Shown here one piece after another: positions 16,245-23,436 of a stretch of DNA of 26,571 nt. The translations under genes were made by a program, and so were the position numbers. The stretch's first letter is position 1, and each line of letters starts with the position of its first letter. Origin of the DNA: JBGTLU01 sp041743935 (lineage in GTDB: Bacteria > Bacteroidota > Bacteroidia > Sphingobacteriales > Sphingobacteriaceae); NCBI GenBank assembly GCA_041743935.1, contig JBGTLU010000042.1, positions 1 through 26,571 of the forward strand. The letters run 5' to 3'. A model generated the notes under the pieces. The model did no database searches. It saw only the letters and a program-made list of their open reading frames with translations, and had not been told where the DNA came from.

Positions 16245-17156
16245 ATGATGATAGCACTTATTATTGGCTTAGTTCTGATTATTATCGGATCTGTAATTTT
16301 GAAAACAAATATTCAGGCAAGTAGGTTTGGCAATGTAATTCGCATTTTCGGAGCCATTATTATTACCGTTGGTTTACTAACCTCCTTGTTTAAAGTAGTT
16401 GCTCCAGGTACAGTTGGAGTAAAAACTTTATTTGGTAAAGTAAATGAAACCCCATTGAACAGTGGATTAAACGTTGTTAATCCATTAATTGAAATTACCA
16501 CCTTCAACATCAAAACACAAAATTATACCATGTCTGGCGCTAACGATGAAGCTGCCACACGAGACGATGATGCAATTAGGGTTTTATCTGCTGATGGATT
16601 AGAAGTAATAATTGACGTTACTGTACTTTACAGAGTAATACCTACAGAAGCCCCACGAATTTTGAGAGAGATTGGTGTTGATTACCAGAATACCATCGTT
16701 AGGCCAATAGCTAGAACCAAAATACGGGATAATGCTGTTTATTACGACGCCATATCGCTATATTCATCTAAGCGAGATGAGTTTCAATCCAAAATATTTA
16801 CTGGTATTGCCAGCGACTTTAAAACTAGAGGATTAGAGTTAGAGCAATTGTTGGTTCGTAACATAACTTTACCCCAATCGGTAAAAACAGCTATTGAATC
16901 GAAAATAAATGCCGAGCAAGAAGCGCAAAAAATGCAATTTGTATTGCAAAAGGAGTTGCAGGAAGCAGAGCGCAAACGTGTAGAGGCACAGGGTATTGCT
17001 GATTATCAAAGAATCATAAGCAGCACATTATCCGATAGACAATTGCAATACGAAAGCATCATGGCACAAAAAGAAATTGCATTATCTCCAAACTCTAAAG
17101 TGATTATTATGGGAAGCGGAAGAAACTCGCCACCAATTATACTGGGGGGCAATTAA
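16245..17156 (+). CDS. prohibitin-like SPFH/band 7 protein
   Basis: The 303-residue protein has N-terminal hydrophobic segments at about 2-19 and 31-50, then an SPFH/band 7 domain at about 52-225 (VVAPGTVGVKTLFGKV, LNSGLNVVNPLIEI, DGLEVIIDVTVLYRV), and a coiled coil at about 215-265 rich in Glu/Lys/Gln (INAEQEAQKMQFVLQKELQE). It ends in a Gly/Asn-rich tail. This is the prohibitin type, which forms large membrane-anchored rings that organise the membrane and associate with proteases such as FtsH. No NfeD partner is next to it, so it is not the usual NfeD-flotillin pair. It appears to be a single-gene unit: a strong terminator follows 21 bases after the stop. Confidence 0.9.
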   Translation: MMIALIIGLVLIIIGSVILKTNIQASRFGNVIRIFGAIIITVGLLTSLFKVVAPGTVGVKTLFGKVNETPLNSGLNVVNPLIEITTFNIKTQNYTMSGANDEAATRDDDAIRVLSADGLEVIIDVTVLYRVIPTEAPRILREIGVDYQNTIVRPIARTKIRDNAVYYDAISLYSSKRDEFQSKIFTGIASDFKTRGLELEQLLVRNITLPQSVKTAIESKINAEQEAQKMQFVLQKELQEAERKRVEAQGIADYQRIISSTLSDRQLQYESIMAQKEIALSPNSKVIIMGSGRNSPPIILGGN

Positions 17157-17177
17157 GTAGAAATTATAAACAATAAA

Positions 17178-17206
17178 AAAGCCCGGTCGCTCTCTTACCG
17201 GGCTTT
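17178..17206 (+). terminator. intrinsic terminator of the SPFH gene
   Basis: AAAGCCCGGT (17178-17187) pairs perfectly with ACCGGGCTTT (17197-17206) around a 9-base loop. The stem is GC-rich, unlike the surrounding sequence, and lies just after the SPFH stop codon. A-rich and T-rich sides allow some function in both directions. Confidence 0.9.
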
Positions 17207-17370
17207 ATCCCAAAGTTTACCAAACCAAAACGAGTTATATATGGGCTTATGGGTCAAATTAATAGGTTGATGGATTAGCATCAACTGTTAATAAACTAAA
17301 CGTATTTAATTGATTAACAATTCAAAGTTGCTACATAGAAGTTAAATAAACAATAGCTAGAGTTTGAGTG

Positions 17371-17448
17371 AAAATAGTTTCCTGTAACTAACTGTAAATC
17401 AGTTAAAATAGTTTAAAATAGTTTATTACGTTTCCCACAACAGGAAAC
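17371..17448. repeat. 78-bp duplicated intergenic block, copy 1 (GTTTCC cassette)
   Basis: This block aligns without gaps to 18943-19020; by hand count 56 of 78 positions are identical, including the first 18 (AAAATAGTTTCCTGTAAC). It contains GTTTCC at 17377-17382 and 17430-17435 and GGAAAC at 17443-17448; the last two form an inverted repeat with a 7-base centre. Spacings are identical in copy 2. Unlike copy 2, it is not upstream of any recognised gene in the minus direction. Confidence 0.75.
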
Positions 17449-17547
17449 AAAAAACACACAGACTGTTTATTGTAACGGTCTGAAAATTAAGCGTATAATT
17501 TTTAAAGGGCTATTTTAGCCCTATTCTTCAATTGGTATAATGCTTAA

Positions 17548-17591
17548 AATCAGAAAGGGGCATTTCATATATGAAATGCCCCTTTCTGATT
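17548..17591. terminator. 44-bp perfect palindrome, probable terminator of the first S8 gene
   Basis: The arms 17548-17568 and 17571-17591 are exact reverse complements (AATCAGAAAGGGGCATTTCA plus T on the left), so the whole 44 bp is self-complementary. It starts 15 bases beyond the stop codon of the S8 gene on the minus strand and would form a very stable RNA hairpin. The T-tract after it on that strand is short, so part of its role could be mRNA 3'-end protection. Confidence 0.75.
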
Positions 17592-17605
17592 GAGAATGAA
17601 TATGG

Positions 17606-18850
17606 TTATCTCACAGCAATTGGATCAGGATTTCCATCCGGATCGTTTATCGCAAAGCCTCCAGTTGCTGGAGCTCCTCCACGTAATAATATGATTCCAC
17701 AAACATGCGGCGCAGCCATTGAGGTGCCGCTTATAGAGCGGTATCCGCCATTAAGCCATGTTGAATTTGTGTTTACACCAGGTGCAGCAAAATCAACCGG
17801 TGGGTTTCCGAAATTAGAAAAACTAGCAAAACGGTCATTGATATCAATAGCAGATACGGTCCAAATATTTGGGCCATTCACTCTGGCAGGAGACGTATTA
17901 CTTGCATTTCTAGAGTCGTTACCGGCTGCCAGTGCAAACAATATACCCTTTGATGCAGCATTTGCTACAGCATTATCTAATGCAGTGGATGCACCTCCGC
18001 CTAAGCTCATGTTAGCAGCATCACCAGCTTTTGCAGCAGAAGCCACATAATCTACCCCTTGAATAACACCCGAAGTAGCTCCACTTCCTAAATTGTCTAA
18101 TACTCTTACAGCTACTACGGTTGCATTCCATGCAACGCCAATTACGCCAATATCATTGTTTTTAGCAGCTACAGTACCAGCTACGTGTGTTCCGTGTCCG
18201 TTGCCGTCATTTGGGCTTCCGTTATTACCACCGCCTAAATTTAATAAGCCCAAACCAAGTAAACCGGTTGTGCCTAAAAAAGAACGGCTTTTATTTACAT
18301 CCACGTTTAAATCCGGATGATCTAAGTCAATTCCTGTATCAATAATCCAAGCTACTTTTCCTGTACCATCTGCTGAACCAACTCTTGCAATTCCATATGG
18401 AGTTTCTTGAGCTGTGATTTCAACCCCTTTATCCATGTTGGCCGAAATTCTCATCCAACGATCTTGTTCAATGTATTTGATGCGTTGGTCTTTCTTTAAA
18501 AGTTCTAATTCAGTATTAGAAAGAAAAGCTGAAAAACCTTTGATGGCAACACCATATACGTTATCCAATTTATCTGCGGATATACCATAGGTTTGCAACA
18601 TATCCATTGCATCTAATTTAACTGAAGTTAAAAGTTCATCATAAGATCCAGCGGCGTTGAATGTAGGGCCATTATCGTTCATTACTATGATATACCTTCC
18701 GGGTATTGGAGCCCCGGCGACAATCTCATTGCCCGATGTTATGATTTCATCTACCTCCAAAGCTGGAGTAGAGCGGTTACATGCTGTAAAAGATATGCCT
18801 AATACAGTTACTGCAAGTAAAGCAGATTTTAGCGTTAATTTGATTTTCAT
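17606..18850 (-). CDS. subtilisin-like S8 serine protease lipoprotein (copy A)
   Basis: The 414-residue protein has a lipoprotein signal peptide (residues 1-23) with Cys24 as the lipidated residue (SFTAC). An I9-type inhibitor/prodomain spans about 50-135 (PGRYIIVMND ... IKYIEQD), and the S8 catalytic domain about 150-390. The triad is Asp171 (WIIDTGIDLDHPDL), His219 (GNGHGTHVAGT) and Ser377 (ISGTSMAAPH), with the oxyanion Asn in LAAGND. The site looks complete. It closely resembles its tandem neighbour at 19104 in the catalytic half and in the C-terminal AINDPDGNPDPIAVR, but has a longer Gly/Leu-rich insert before the His motif (about residues 193-213). There is no type 9 secretion tail; surface or periplasmic anchoring through lipid is expected. 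Confidence 0.93.
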   Translation of the reverse strand: MKIKLTLKSALLAVTVLGISFTACNRSTPALEVDEIITSGNEIVAGAPIPGRYIIVMNDNGPTFNAAGSYDELLTSVKLDAMDMLQTYGISADKLDNVYGVAIKGFSAFLSNTELELLKKDQRIKYIEQDRWMRISANMDKGVEITAQETPYGIARVGSADGTGKVAWIIDTGIDLDHPDLNVDVNKSRSFLGTTGLLGLGLLNLGGGNNGSPNDGNGHGTHVAGTVAAKNNDIGVIGVAWNATVVAVRVLDNLGSGATSGVIQGVDYVASAAKAGDAANMSLGGGASTALDNAVANAASKGILFALAAGNDSRNASNTSPARVNGPNIWTVSAIDINDRFASFSNFGNPPVDFAAPGVNTNSTWLNGGYRSISGTSMAAPHVCGIILLRGGAPATGGFAINDPDGNPDPIAVR

Positions 18851-18942
18851 AATTTAATTTCTAATTAAGTTAAATAACCAGTGTTTTATAATATCAAATC
18901 TGATGAAAACCAAATTAAATTCCTATAGCAAAAATGTTACAC

Positions 18943-19020
18943 AAAATAGTTTCCTGTAACGTGTTGATAATTAGAGAAAATAAATGAAAATAGTTGCGAG
19001 AGTTTCCTAGAAATGGAAAC
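18943..19020. repeat. 78-bp duplicated intergenic block, copy 2 (GTTTCC cassette upstream of protease A)
   Basis: This is the partner of 17371-17448, at 93-170 bases upstream of the copy A protease start. GTTTCC occurs at 18949-18954 and 19002-19007 and GGAAAC at 19015-19020, at the same offsets as in copy 1. The same hexamers recur inside the next terminator (19051-19056 and 19072-19077). The GTTTCC-N7-GGAAAC pair has the form of a dimeric-regulator operator. Confidence 0.75.
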
Positions 19021-19045
19021 ATTAAGCACATAATTTGTTCCCAAA

Positions 19046-19082
19046 AACAAGGAAACCCGACTAAATGTCGGGTTTCCTTGTT
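19046..19082 (-). terminator. intrinsic terminator of protease copy B
   Basis: AACAAGGAAACCCGAC pairs perfectly with GTCGGGTTTCCTTGTT around TAAAT (16-bp stem). It lies 21 bases past the stop codon of the protease at 19104 on the minus strand and is followed there by a TTTT tract. Confidence 0.92.
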
Positions 19083-19103
19083 GAAAATATATGAAACTTA
19101 GAT

Positions 19104-20315
19104 TTATCTTACACCTATTGGATCAGGGTTACCATCTGGATCATTTATCGCAAAACCATTTGTTAATGGTGACCCTTGACGTAATAATAGTACACCACAA
19201 ATGTGAGGTGATGCCATTGAAGTACCGCTTATAGTACGGTATCCGCTGCTTATCCAGGTAGAGGTTACACTTACTCCAGGAGCTGCAAAATCAACTGGCG
19301 GATTACCAAAATTTGAGAAGCTGGCAAATCTATCATTTATGTCTATTGCAGAAACGGTATAAATAAATGGGCCATTTGCACGAGCTGGAGATGAATTTCC
19401 GGCATGTGCAGAGCTGTTTCCGGCAGCTAATGCAAAGAAAATCCCTTTATTAGATGCATTGATAACGGCATTATCAAGAGTAGTAGATGCTCCACCACCT
19501 AAACTCATGTTACATGCATCACCTGCTTTTGCTGTAGCTCCTACATAGTCTACTCCATTTATTACGCCTGATGTAGTGCCACTTCCATTTCTATCTAATA
19601 CTCTTACTGCTACCACTGTTGCGTTCCAGGCTACGCCAATTACTCCTTCGGTATTGTTTTTTGCAGCAACTGTTCCTGCAACGTGAGTGCCATGACCATT
19701 TTGATCAGCAGCACTTTTGTTACCACCACCACCAGATAAAAAGGATTTACTTCTGGTTCCATCAACGTTTAAGTCGGGGTGGTTTAATTGGATACCGGTG
19801 TCGATAATCCAAGCAACTTTACCAGTTCCATCGCCTGAGCCAGTTCTTGTTATACCATAAGGAACGGTTTGAGCAGTGATTTCTACTGATTTGCCATCGT
19901 TTGCTAACAAGCTAACATAGGTGTCTTGTTCGATGTATTTCACTCTAGAGTCTTTTATTAAAAGACTATATTCATCAATGTTTAAGTTTGCAGAAAAACC
20001 TTGCAGAACATTGCTATAAATGTGATCTAGTTTACTAGCAGCAATGTTATTTTGTACTAGAATGTCCGCTGCATTTAGTTTCATGCGTTCGGTAGCCATG
20101 TCATAATTTTCTATGGCTGCAATGGTTGCATCCGTTTCTAAAACTACAATGTACCTGCCCGGTATTGGTGTTCCTGCAGGTGGAATATCCATTTGGGCTT
20201 CTGATAAAATGGTTTCTGTTTCAGTAACAGCATTTCTTTGGCATGAAGATGCCAATAAACAAGCTGCAACTCCTACAACTGCAAGACTTGCAACAGATTT
20301 AATTGTTTTTTTCAT
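19104..20315 (-). CDS. subtilisin-like S8 serine protease lipoprotein (copy B)
   Basis: The 403-residue protein has a lipoprotein signal peptide (residues 1-24, LASSC with Cys25 lipidated), an I9-type prodomain at about 52-136 (PGRYIVVLET ... VKYIEQD) and a complete S8 domain. The catalytic residues are Asp172 (WIIDTGIQLNHPDL), His208 (QNGHGTHVAGT) and Ser366 (ISGTSMASPH), with AAGNSS as the oxyanion loop. It is a tandem paralogue of the gene at 17606: catalytic domains are nearly the same, while signal peptide and prodomain differ more. Its own strong terminator implies that the two copies are separate transcripts. Copy A has more Gly/Leu before the His motif; copy B keeps a short GGGG linker. 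It could degrade external proteins or mature other surface proteins. Confidence 0.93.
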   Translation of the reverse strand: MKKTIKSVASLAVVGVAACLLASSCQRNAVTETETILSEAQMDIPPAGTPIPGRYIVVLETDATIAAIENYDMATERMKLNAADILVQNNIAASKLDHIYSNVLQGFSANLNIDEYSLLIKDSRVKYIEQDTYVSLLANDGKSVEITAQTVPYGITRTGSGDGTGKVAWIIDTGIQLNHPDLNVDGTRSKSFLSGGGGNKSAADQNGHGTHVAGTVAAKNNTEGVIGVAWNATVVAVRVLDRNGSGTTSGVINGVDYVGATAKAGDACNMSLGGGASTTLDNAVINASNKGIFFALAAGNSSAHAGNSSPARANGPFIYTVSAIDINDRFASFSNFGNPPVDFAAPGVSVTSTWISSGYRTISGTSMASPHICGVLLLRQGSPLTNGFAINDPDGNPDPIGVR

Positions 20316-20460
20316 AAAAAGTTAATTGGTTTAAATTTTATGTCAGTATAGACTAAATCAAAATTGAGCAATACAAAATTAAATTGCAAGTATTTTGTTA
20401 CACACAAGCAAATATTTTGTTAACTGATTGAAATACAATTCAATTATTTGTTAAAATGTA
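20316..20460 (-). promoter_or_regulatory. upstream region of protease copy B with candidate promoter
   Basis: Read on the minus strand, TAATTTTG fits TAnnTTTG exactly and lies roughly 60 bases before the start. A GTGTGTAACA-containing stretch further upstream is matched by TTTGTGTAACA ahead of the copy A protease (about 18932-18945), so part of the promoter was kept after duplication. The GTTTCC cassette present near copy A is absent here. Confidence 0.45.
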
Positions 20461-21303
20461 TTAATTCAATGAAAATAATAGGCTACTTGGGATAAGATTA
20501 AACCTTTTTTGCTTTGGGGGTTTAATGGATTGAATGAATTCATGACAGGCGAGACCGGGTTCATCCGTTTTCATAAACGTTTCTCCGATTAAGAAACCTT
20601 GGTAGCCCACTTCTCTTAACTCAGATATGATTCCGGGATCGGATATGGCACTTTCTGATATTTTAAGGAAATCATTTGGGATAAGTTCAGCTAATTCAAA
20701 TGAGGTTTGAACATTAACAGTAAAAGTGGCCAAGTTGCGGTTGTTTACACCAACAGCATCTATGTATTGGTTGGTGCTTTTTAATAATTCTTCTTTGTTG
20801 TGAACTTCTAAAAGAACATGTAGGCCTAATTTTTTTGCAGACTGAGCTAGTTTTTTGATTTCTGCGGGTGTTAATATAGAGGCTATTAAAAGGATAATAT
20901 CTGCACCTAATGATTTGGCTTCTAATATTTGGAATTCATCTATAATAAAATCTTTTCTAAGAATTGGGCATTTGTTTACCATTCTGGCGGCCAATAAATC
21001 GTCGTTACTTCCTCCAAAAAAATCTTTATCAGTAAGTACAGATAAAATAGATGCACCGGCAGCAACATAAGAAGCGGTAACTTCTCTAATATCGGCAAAG
21101 CCATTGATAATGCCCTTTGAAGGTGATTTTCTCTTGAACTCAGCAATAATGCCGTTTTTATCTTTCGCTAAAATAGCATCGCGAAAAGAATGACACTTAC
21201 TTTCGAAAAAAGGACTGCTTTCTAATTGAACAAAAGAAGATTTGCTTTTTAAAGCTCTAATCTCTTCCTTTTTTCTTGTAACTATGGTATCTAAGATGGT
21301 CAT
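20461..21303 (-). CDS. trpC: indole-3-glycerol phosphate synthase
   Basis: This enzyme converts carboxyphenylaminodeoxyribulose phosphate to indole-3-glycerol phosphate in tryptophan synthesis. The 280-residue product shows the TrpC barrel motifs: IIAEFKRKSPSKG (catalytic Lys and phosphate contacts), FFGGSNDDL, PILRKDFIIDEFQI, GADIILLIASIL, VGVNNRNLATF and SESAISDP, followed by the C-terminal phosphate-site GFLIGETFM. The family is usually about 260 residues; the extra C-terminal tail (PKQKRFNLIPSSLLFSLN) is unusual but short. It lies 1 base after trpG, so the two are tightly co-transcribed. trpD, which normally lies between trpG and trpC in Bacteroidota, is missing, and no trpF, trpB or trpA follows. 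Confidence 0.95.
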   Translation of the reverse strand: MTILDTIVTRKKEEIRALKSKSSFVQLESSPFFESKCHSFRDAILAKDKNGIIAEFKRKSPSKGIINGFADIREVTASYVAAGASILSVLTDKDFFGGSNDDLLAARMVNKCPILRKDFIIDEFQILEAKSLGADIILLIASILTPAEIKKLAQSAKKLGLHVLLEVHNKEELLKSTNQYIDAVGVNNRNLATFTVNVQTSFELAELIPNDFLKISESAISDPGIISELREVGYQGFLIGETFMKTDEPGLACHEFIQSIKPPKQKRFNLIPSSLLFSLN

Positions 21304-21304
21304 T

Positions 21305-21874
21305 TTAGTTGTTTATCCAATTGGTTATAATTTTCTTCCCGTGTTCTGTTAAAACAGATTCTGGATGAAATTGTAATCCTTGTATATCGTATTTGGCATG
21401 TTGTATAGCCATTATAATATCTTGATTGTCAATTGCTGTAATTTTTAATTCACTTGGTAAACTTTTTTTATCTACAGCCCATGAATGATATCTTCCTACG
21501 TTTAAACCAGATGAAATGTTCCGAAACAAATAACTTTCATTTTCTGTGAAAGATATTTTGCTTGCTTCGCCATGTATAACATTAGCAAGATTAAAAAGTT
21601 TGGCTCCAAAAGCTTCGGCTATTGCTTGGTGTCCCAAACAAATCCCTAAAAATGATTTTGAACTTGCATACTCTTTAATCACCTTTAACAAATCACCAGA
21701 TTCAGATGGTAGTCCGGGTCCTGGCGATAAGAGTATTTTATCAAATTCTTTTATTGCCTCAAAATCAACCTTATCGTTCATAAATACGGTAATACTATGC
21801 TTGCTGGTTTCGCGAAGTAGTTGAATTAAGTTGTAAGTGAATGAATCGTAATTATCAATAACTAATATTTTCAT
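21305..21874 (-). CDS. trpG: anthranilate synthase component II (glutamine amidotransferase)
   Basis: This is a 189-residue class I glutamine amidotransferase subunit, which supplies ammonia from glutamine to TrpE for anthranilate formation. The N-terminus ILVIDNYDSFTYNL is characteristic of TrpG/PabA. The oxyanion motif LLSPGPGLP, the nucleophile Cys79 in GICLGHQ and the His170/Glu172 pair in QFHPES complete the triad. VGRYHSWAV is another family signature. Five bases separate it from trpE and 1 base from trpC. A role in folate synthesis as PabA is also possible in organisms with one shared subunit, but the trp context favours TrpG. Confidence 0.95.
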   Translation of the reverse strand: MKILVIDNYDSFTYNLIQLLRETSKHSITVFMNDKVDFEAIKEFDKILLSPGPGLPSESGDLLKVIKEYASSKSFLGICLGHQAIAEAFGAKLFNLANVIHGEASKISFTENESYLFRNISSGLNVGRYHSWAVDKKSLPSELKITAIDNQDIIMAIQHAKYDIQGLQFHPESVLTEHGKKIITNWINN

Positions 21875-21879
21875 TGTGG

Positions 21880-23277
21880 TTAAAATTCATTAGCAAAAAG
21901 AATGGATTTTCGTAGAGCGGCTAACTTATTATTTACTTCTGCCAATTCTTTTTCGGGTTCAGATTTATCTACAATACCTGCACCTGCACGATAATGAAGC
22001 GTATTGTTTTTACTTAAGAACGAACGAATCATGATGGCATGATTAAAATCACCGTTGAAACCTAAAAAGCCAATTGCCCCACCATAAGTAGAGCGACTAT
22101 CAGGTTCAATCTCATCAATTAATTGCATGGCACGATGTTTTGGTGCACCACTTAATGTACCGGCTGGGAAAGTATCTGCCGTTATTTGCATGGTTTTTTC
22201 TGGTTTCATCAATATTCCAGAAACCTTAGAAACTAAATGTATAACATGCGAGTAAAACTGTATTTCTTTAAATTGTTCTACCTGAACATTGTTGCAATTT
22301 CTATTTAAATCATTTCTGGCTAAATCCACCAACATCACATGTTCTGCACTTTCTTTTGGATCGGTTTTTAGTTCTTCTGCTAAAAGCGTATCCGAAACAT
22401 CGTCACCAGTCCTAAGAAAAGTTCCAGCAATAGGATATATACTCGCTTTTTTATTGCTAATGGTTAATTGTGCCTCGGGTGATGAACCAAAAATCTTGAA
22501 GTTACCGTAATCGAAATAAAACAAATAGGGAGATGGGTTGATGGATCTTAGTGCTCGATAAACATTAAATTCATCTCCTTTGAATGTGGTAGTAAATAAT
22601 CTGGACAATACTAATTGAAATACATCACCTCTTTTGATGTGGTTTTTTGCTTTTACTATGGCGCTTAAAAATTCGTCGTCGGTATAATTGGATATTTCAT
22701 TGGCATCTGAACTAAATGGGTATTGAGGAGAATTGTTGTTTCTGATTAAATCTATTACTCTGTTTATATCTCCTTTGTCATCCAGTTTATGTTCAAATAC
22801 ATATAATTCATTTTTGAAGTGATTTATTGCAATAACGTATCGATAACAAGAATACATCATGGTTGGAACACCATCGTCTTGTGTGTTTTTTAAATTGATG
22901 TTGTGTATGTTTTTAACGATATCGTACTTAAAGTATCCGAATAATCCATTGCTTGTAAATCCAAATTTTTGTTGTTCTATATACTCGAAATGATTCTTAA
23001 AATCATCTACTTTTTGCATTACATCTATTTCCGATATTTTGTAATGATTGGTAGTTCCGTCGGGATATTTTTCGGAATACACCTCATTTTTTAACTCAAC
23101 ACCGGCTATTGGATCGCAACAGATAAAGGACATGCTGTTTTCTTTTGCATGATAATCCGAGCTTTCCAACAAAATGGAATTGGGGAAAACATCCCGCAAA
23201 CGCAAATAAATACTCACCGGTGTAGTGGTATCAGCCAGCATTTTTTTGAAAGTGGATTTGAATTGATATTTTTTCAT
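21880..23277 (-). CDS. trpE: anthranilate synthase component I
   Basis: This is a 465-residue chorismate-utilising subunit that forms anthranilate, the first committed step of tryptophan synthesis. The catalytic domain has FGSSPEAQL, YPIAGTFLRTGDD, DPKESAEHVMLVDLARNDL, VIHLVSKVSG and FPAGTLSGAPKHRAM, then YGGAIGFLGF, all standard. The tryptophan feedback-inhibition motif LLES is intact at residues 36-39 (ILLESSDYH), so allosteric control is expected in addition to the upstream attenuator. The ATG at 23277 follows an intrinsic terminator whose stem begins 14 bases upstream, and has no Shine-Dalgarno sequence. First gene of the trpE-trpG-trpC operon. Confidence 0.96.
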   Translation of the reverse strand: MKKYQFKSTFKKMLADTTTPVSIYLRLRDVFPNSILLESSDYHAKENSMSFICCDPIAGVELKNEVYSEKYPDGTTNHYKISEIDVMQKVDDFKNHFEYIEQQKFGFTSNGLFGYFKYDIVKNIHNINLKNTQDDGVPTMMYSCYRYVIAINHFKNELYVFEHKLDDKGDINRVIDLIRNNNSPQYPFSSDANEISNYTDDEFLSAIVKAKNHIKRGDVFQLVLSRLFTTTFKGDEFNVYRALRSINPSPYLFYFDYGNFKIFGSSPEAQLTISNKKASIYPIAGTFLRTGDDVSDTLLAEELKTDPKESAEHVMLVDLARNDLNRNCNNVQVEQFKEIQFYSHVIHLVSKVSGILMKPEKTMQITADTFPAGTLSGAPKHRAMQLIDEIEPDSRSTYGGAIGFLGFNGDFNHAIMIRSFLSKNNTLHYRAGAGIVDKSEPEKELAEVNNKLAALRKSILFANEF

Positions 23278-23290
23278 AAAATAATATAAA

Positions 23291-23322
23291 AAATGCCCAT
23301 CGGATTTCTACGACGGGCATTT
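23291..23322 (-). terminator. attenuator terminator of the trp operon
   Basis: On the minus strand AAATGCCCGTCG pairs with CGATGGGCATTT (12 pairs, one G-U) around an 8-base loop, followed by a T-rich stretch. It stands directly before trpE and after the leader ORF, not behind a full-length gene, so it is best read as an attenuator rather than a gene-end terminator. Confidence 0.88.
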
Positions 23323-23389
23323 ATAAGCTGTTTTTTTTAGTTATAAAAATTATATACAAACCTGTCGGATGGTATTTTTGTGCCACCAC
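23311..23389 (-). promoter_or_regulatory. trp operon attenuator, mutually exclusive pairing regions
   Basis: Minus-strand regions in order: region 1, GGTGG within the Trp codons (23387-23383); region 2, ACCATCCGACAGG (23373-23361); region 3, the terminator 5' arm with CCCGTCG (23317-23311); region 4, the 3' arm (23302-23291). Region 1 pairs with CCATC of region 2 (5 pairs, one G-U). CGACAGG of region 2 pairs with CCCGTCG of region 3 (6 of 7). A ribosome stalled at the Trp codons would free region 2 to block the terminator. Confidence 0.7.
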
Positions 23390-23430
23390 GCGTTATGGTT
23401 ATGTACGGTATGTTTAGTTGTATTAATCAC
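23350..23430 (-). CDS. trp leader peptide with tandem Trp codons
   Basis: This is a 26-residue ORF, (M/V)INTTKHTVHNHNAWWHKN followed by TIRQVCI, starting at GTG 23430 and ending at TAA 23352-23350. Two adjacent TGG codons occupy 23388-23383, about 60 bases before the terminator stem that precedes trpE. Two consecutive Trp codons are very rare by chance in a short ORF, and the position fits a leader peptide that senses charged tRNA-Trp. The start is uncertain: there is no ATG, and TTG at 23439 is an in-frame alternative. With a transcription start predicted at about 23431-23430, the GTG could even be leaderless. Confidence 0.65.
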   Translation of the reverse strand: MINTTKHTVHNHNAWWHKNTIRQVCI

Positions 23431-23436
23431 GTAGCG

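Larger units (their letters stand above)
17207..17605. other. non-coding interval between the SPFH gene and the first S8 protease
   Basis: No convincing ORF was seen on either strand. Besides the 78-bp repeat block and the 44-bp palindrome listed separately, it holds several hairpins: GTTGATG/CATCAAC at 17266-17285, TAACTG/CAGTTA at 17389-17405, a 9-bp stem at 17459-17467/17474-17482 with one G-T pair, and AGGGCT/AGCCCT at 17506-17522. Read on the minus strand, the 17459-17482 stem is followed by a T-rich tract, so it could be a second terminator for the S8 gene. Such dense structure would suit an unannotated small RNA. Confidence 0.5.

Noticed and set aside
17181..17300. 28-codon minus-strand ORF (starting MLIHQPINL) in the SPFH-protease gap
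   Set aside because: It is short, runs into the SPFH terminator and has no supporting start signal or family resemblance; treated as chance.
17571..18050. 159-codon plus-strand ORF antisense to protease A, beginning inside the 44-bp palindrome
   Set aside because: It mirrors the codon pattern of the clearly real protease on the other strand. Its product is Pro/Ala-rich with no family pattern, and its start lies in a terminator-like palindrome.
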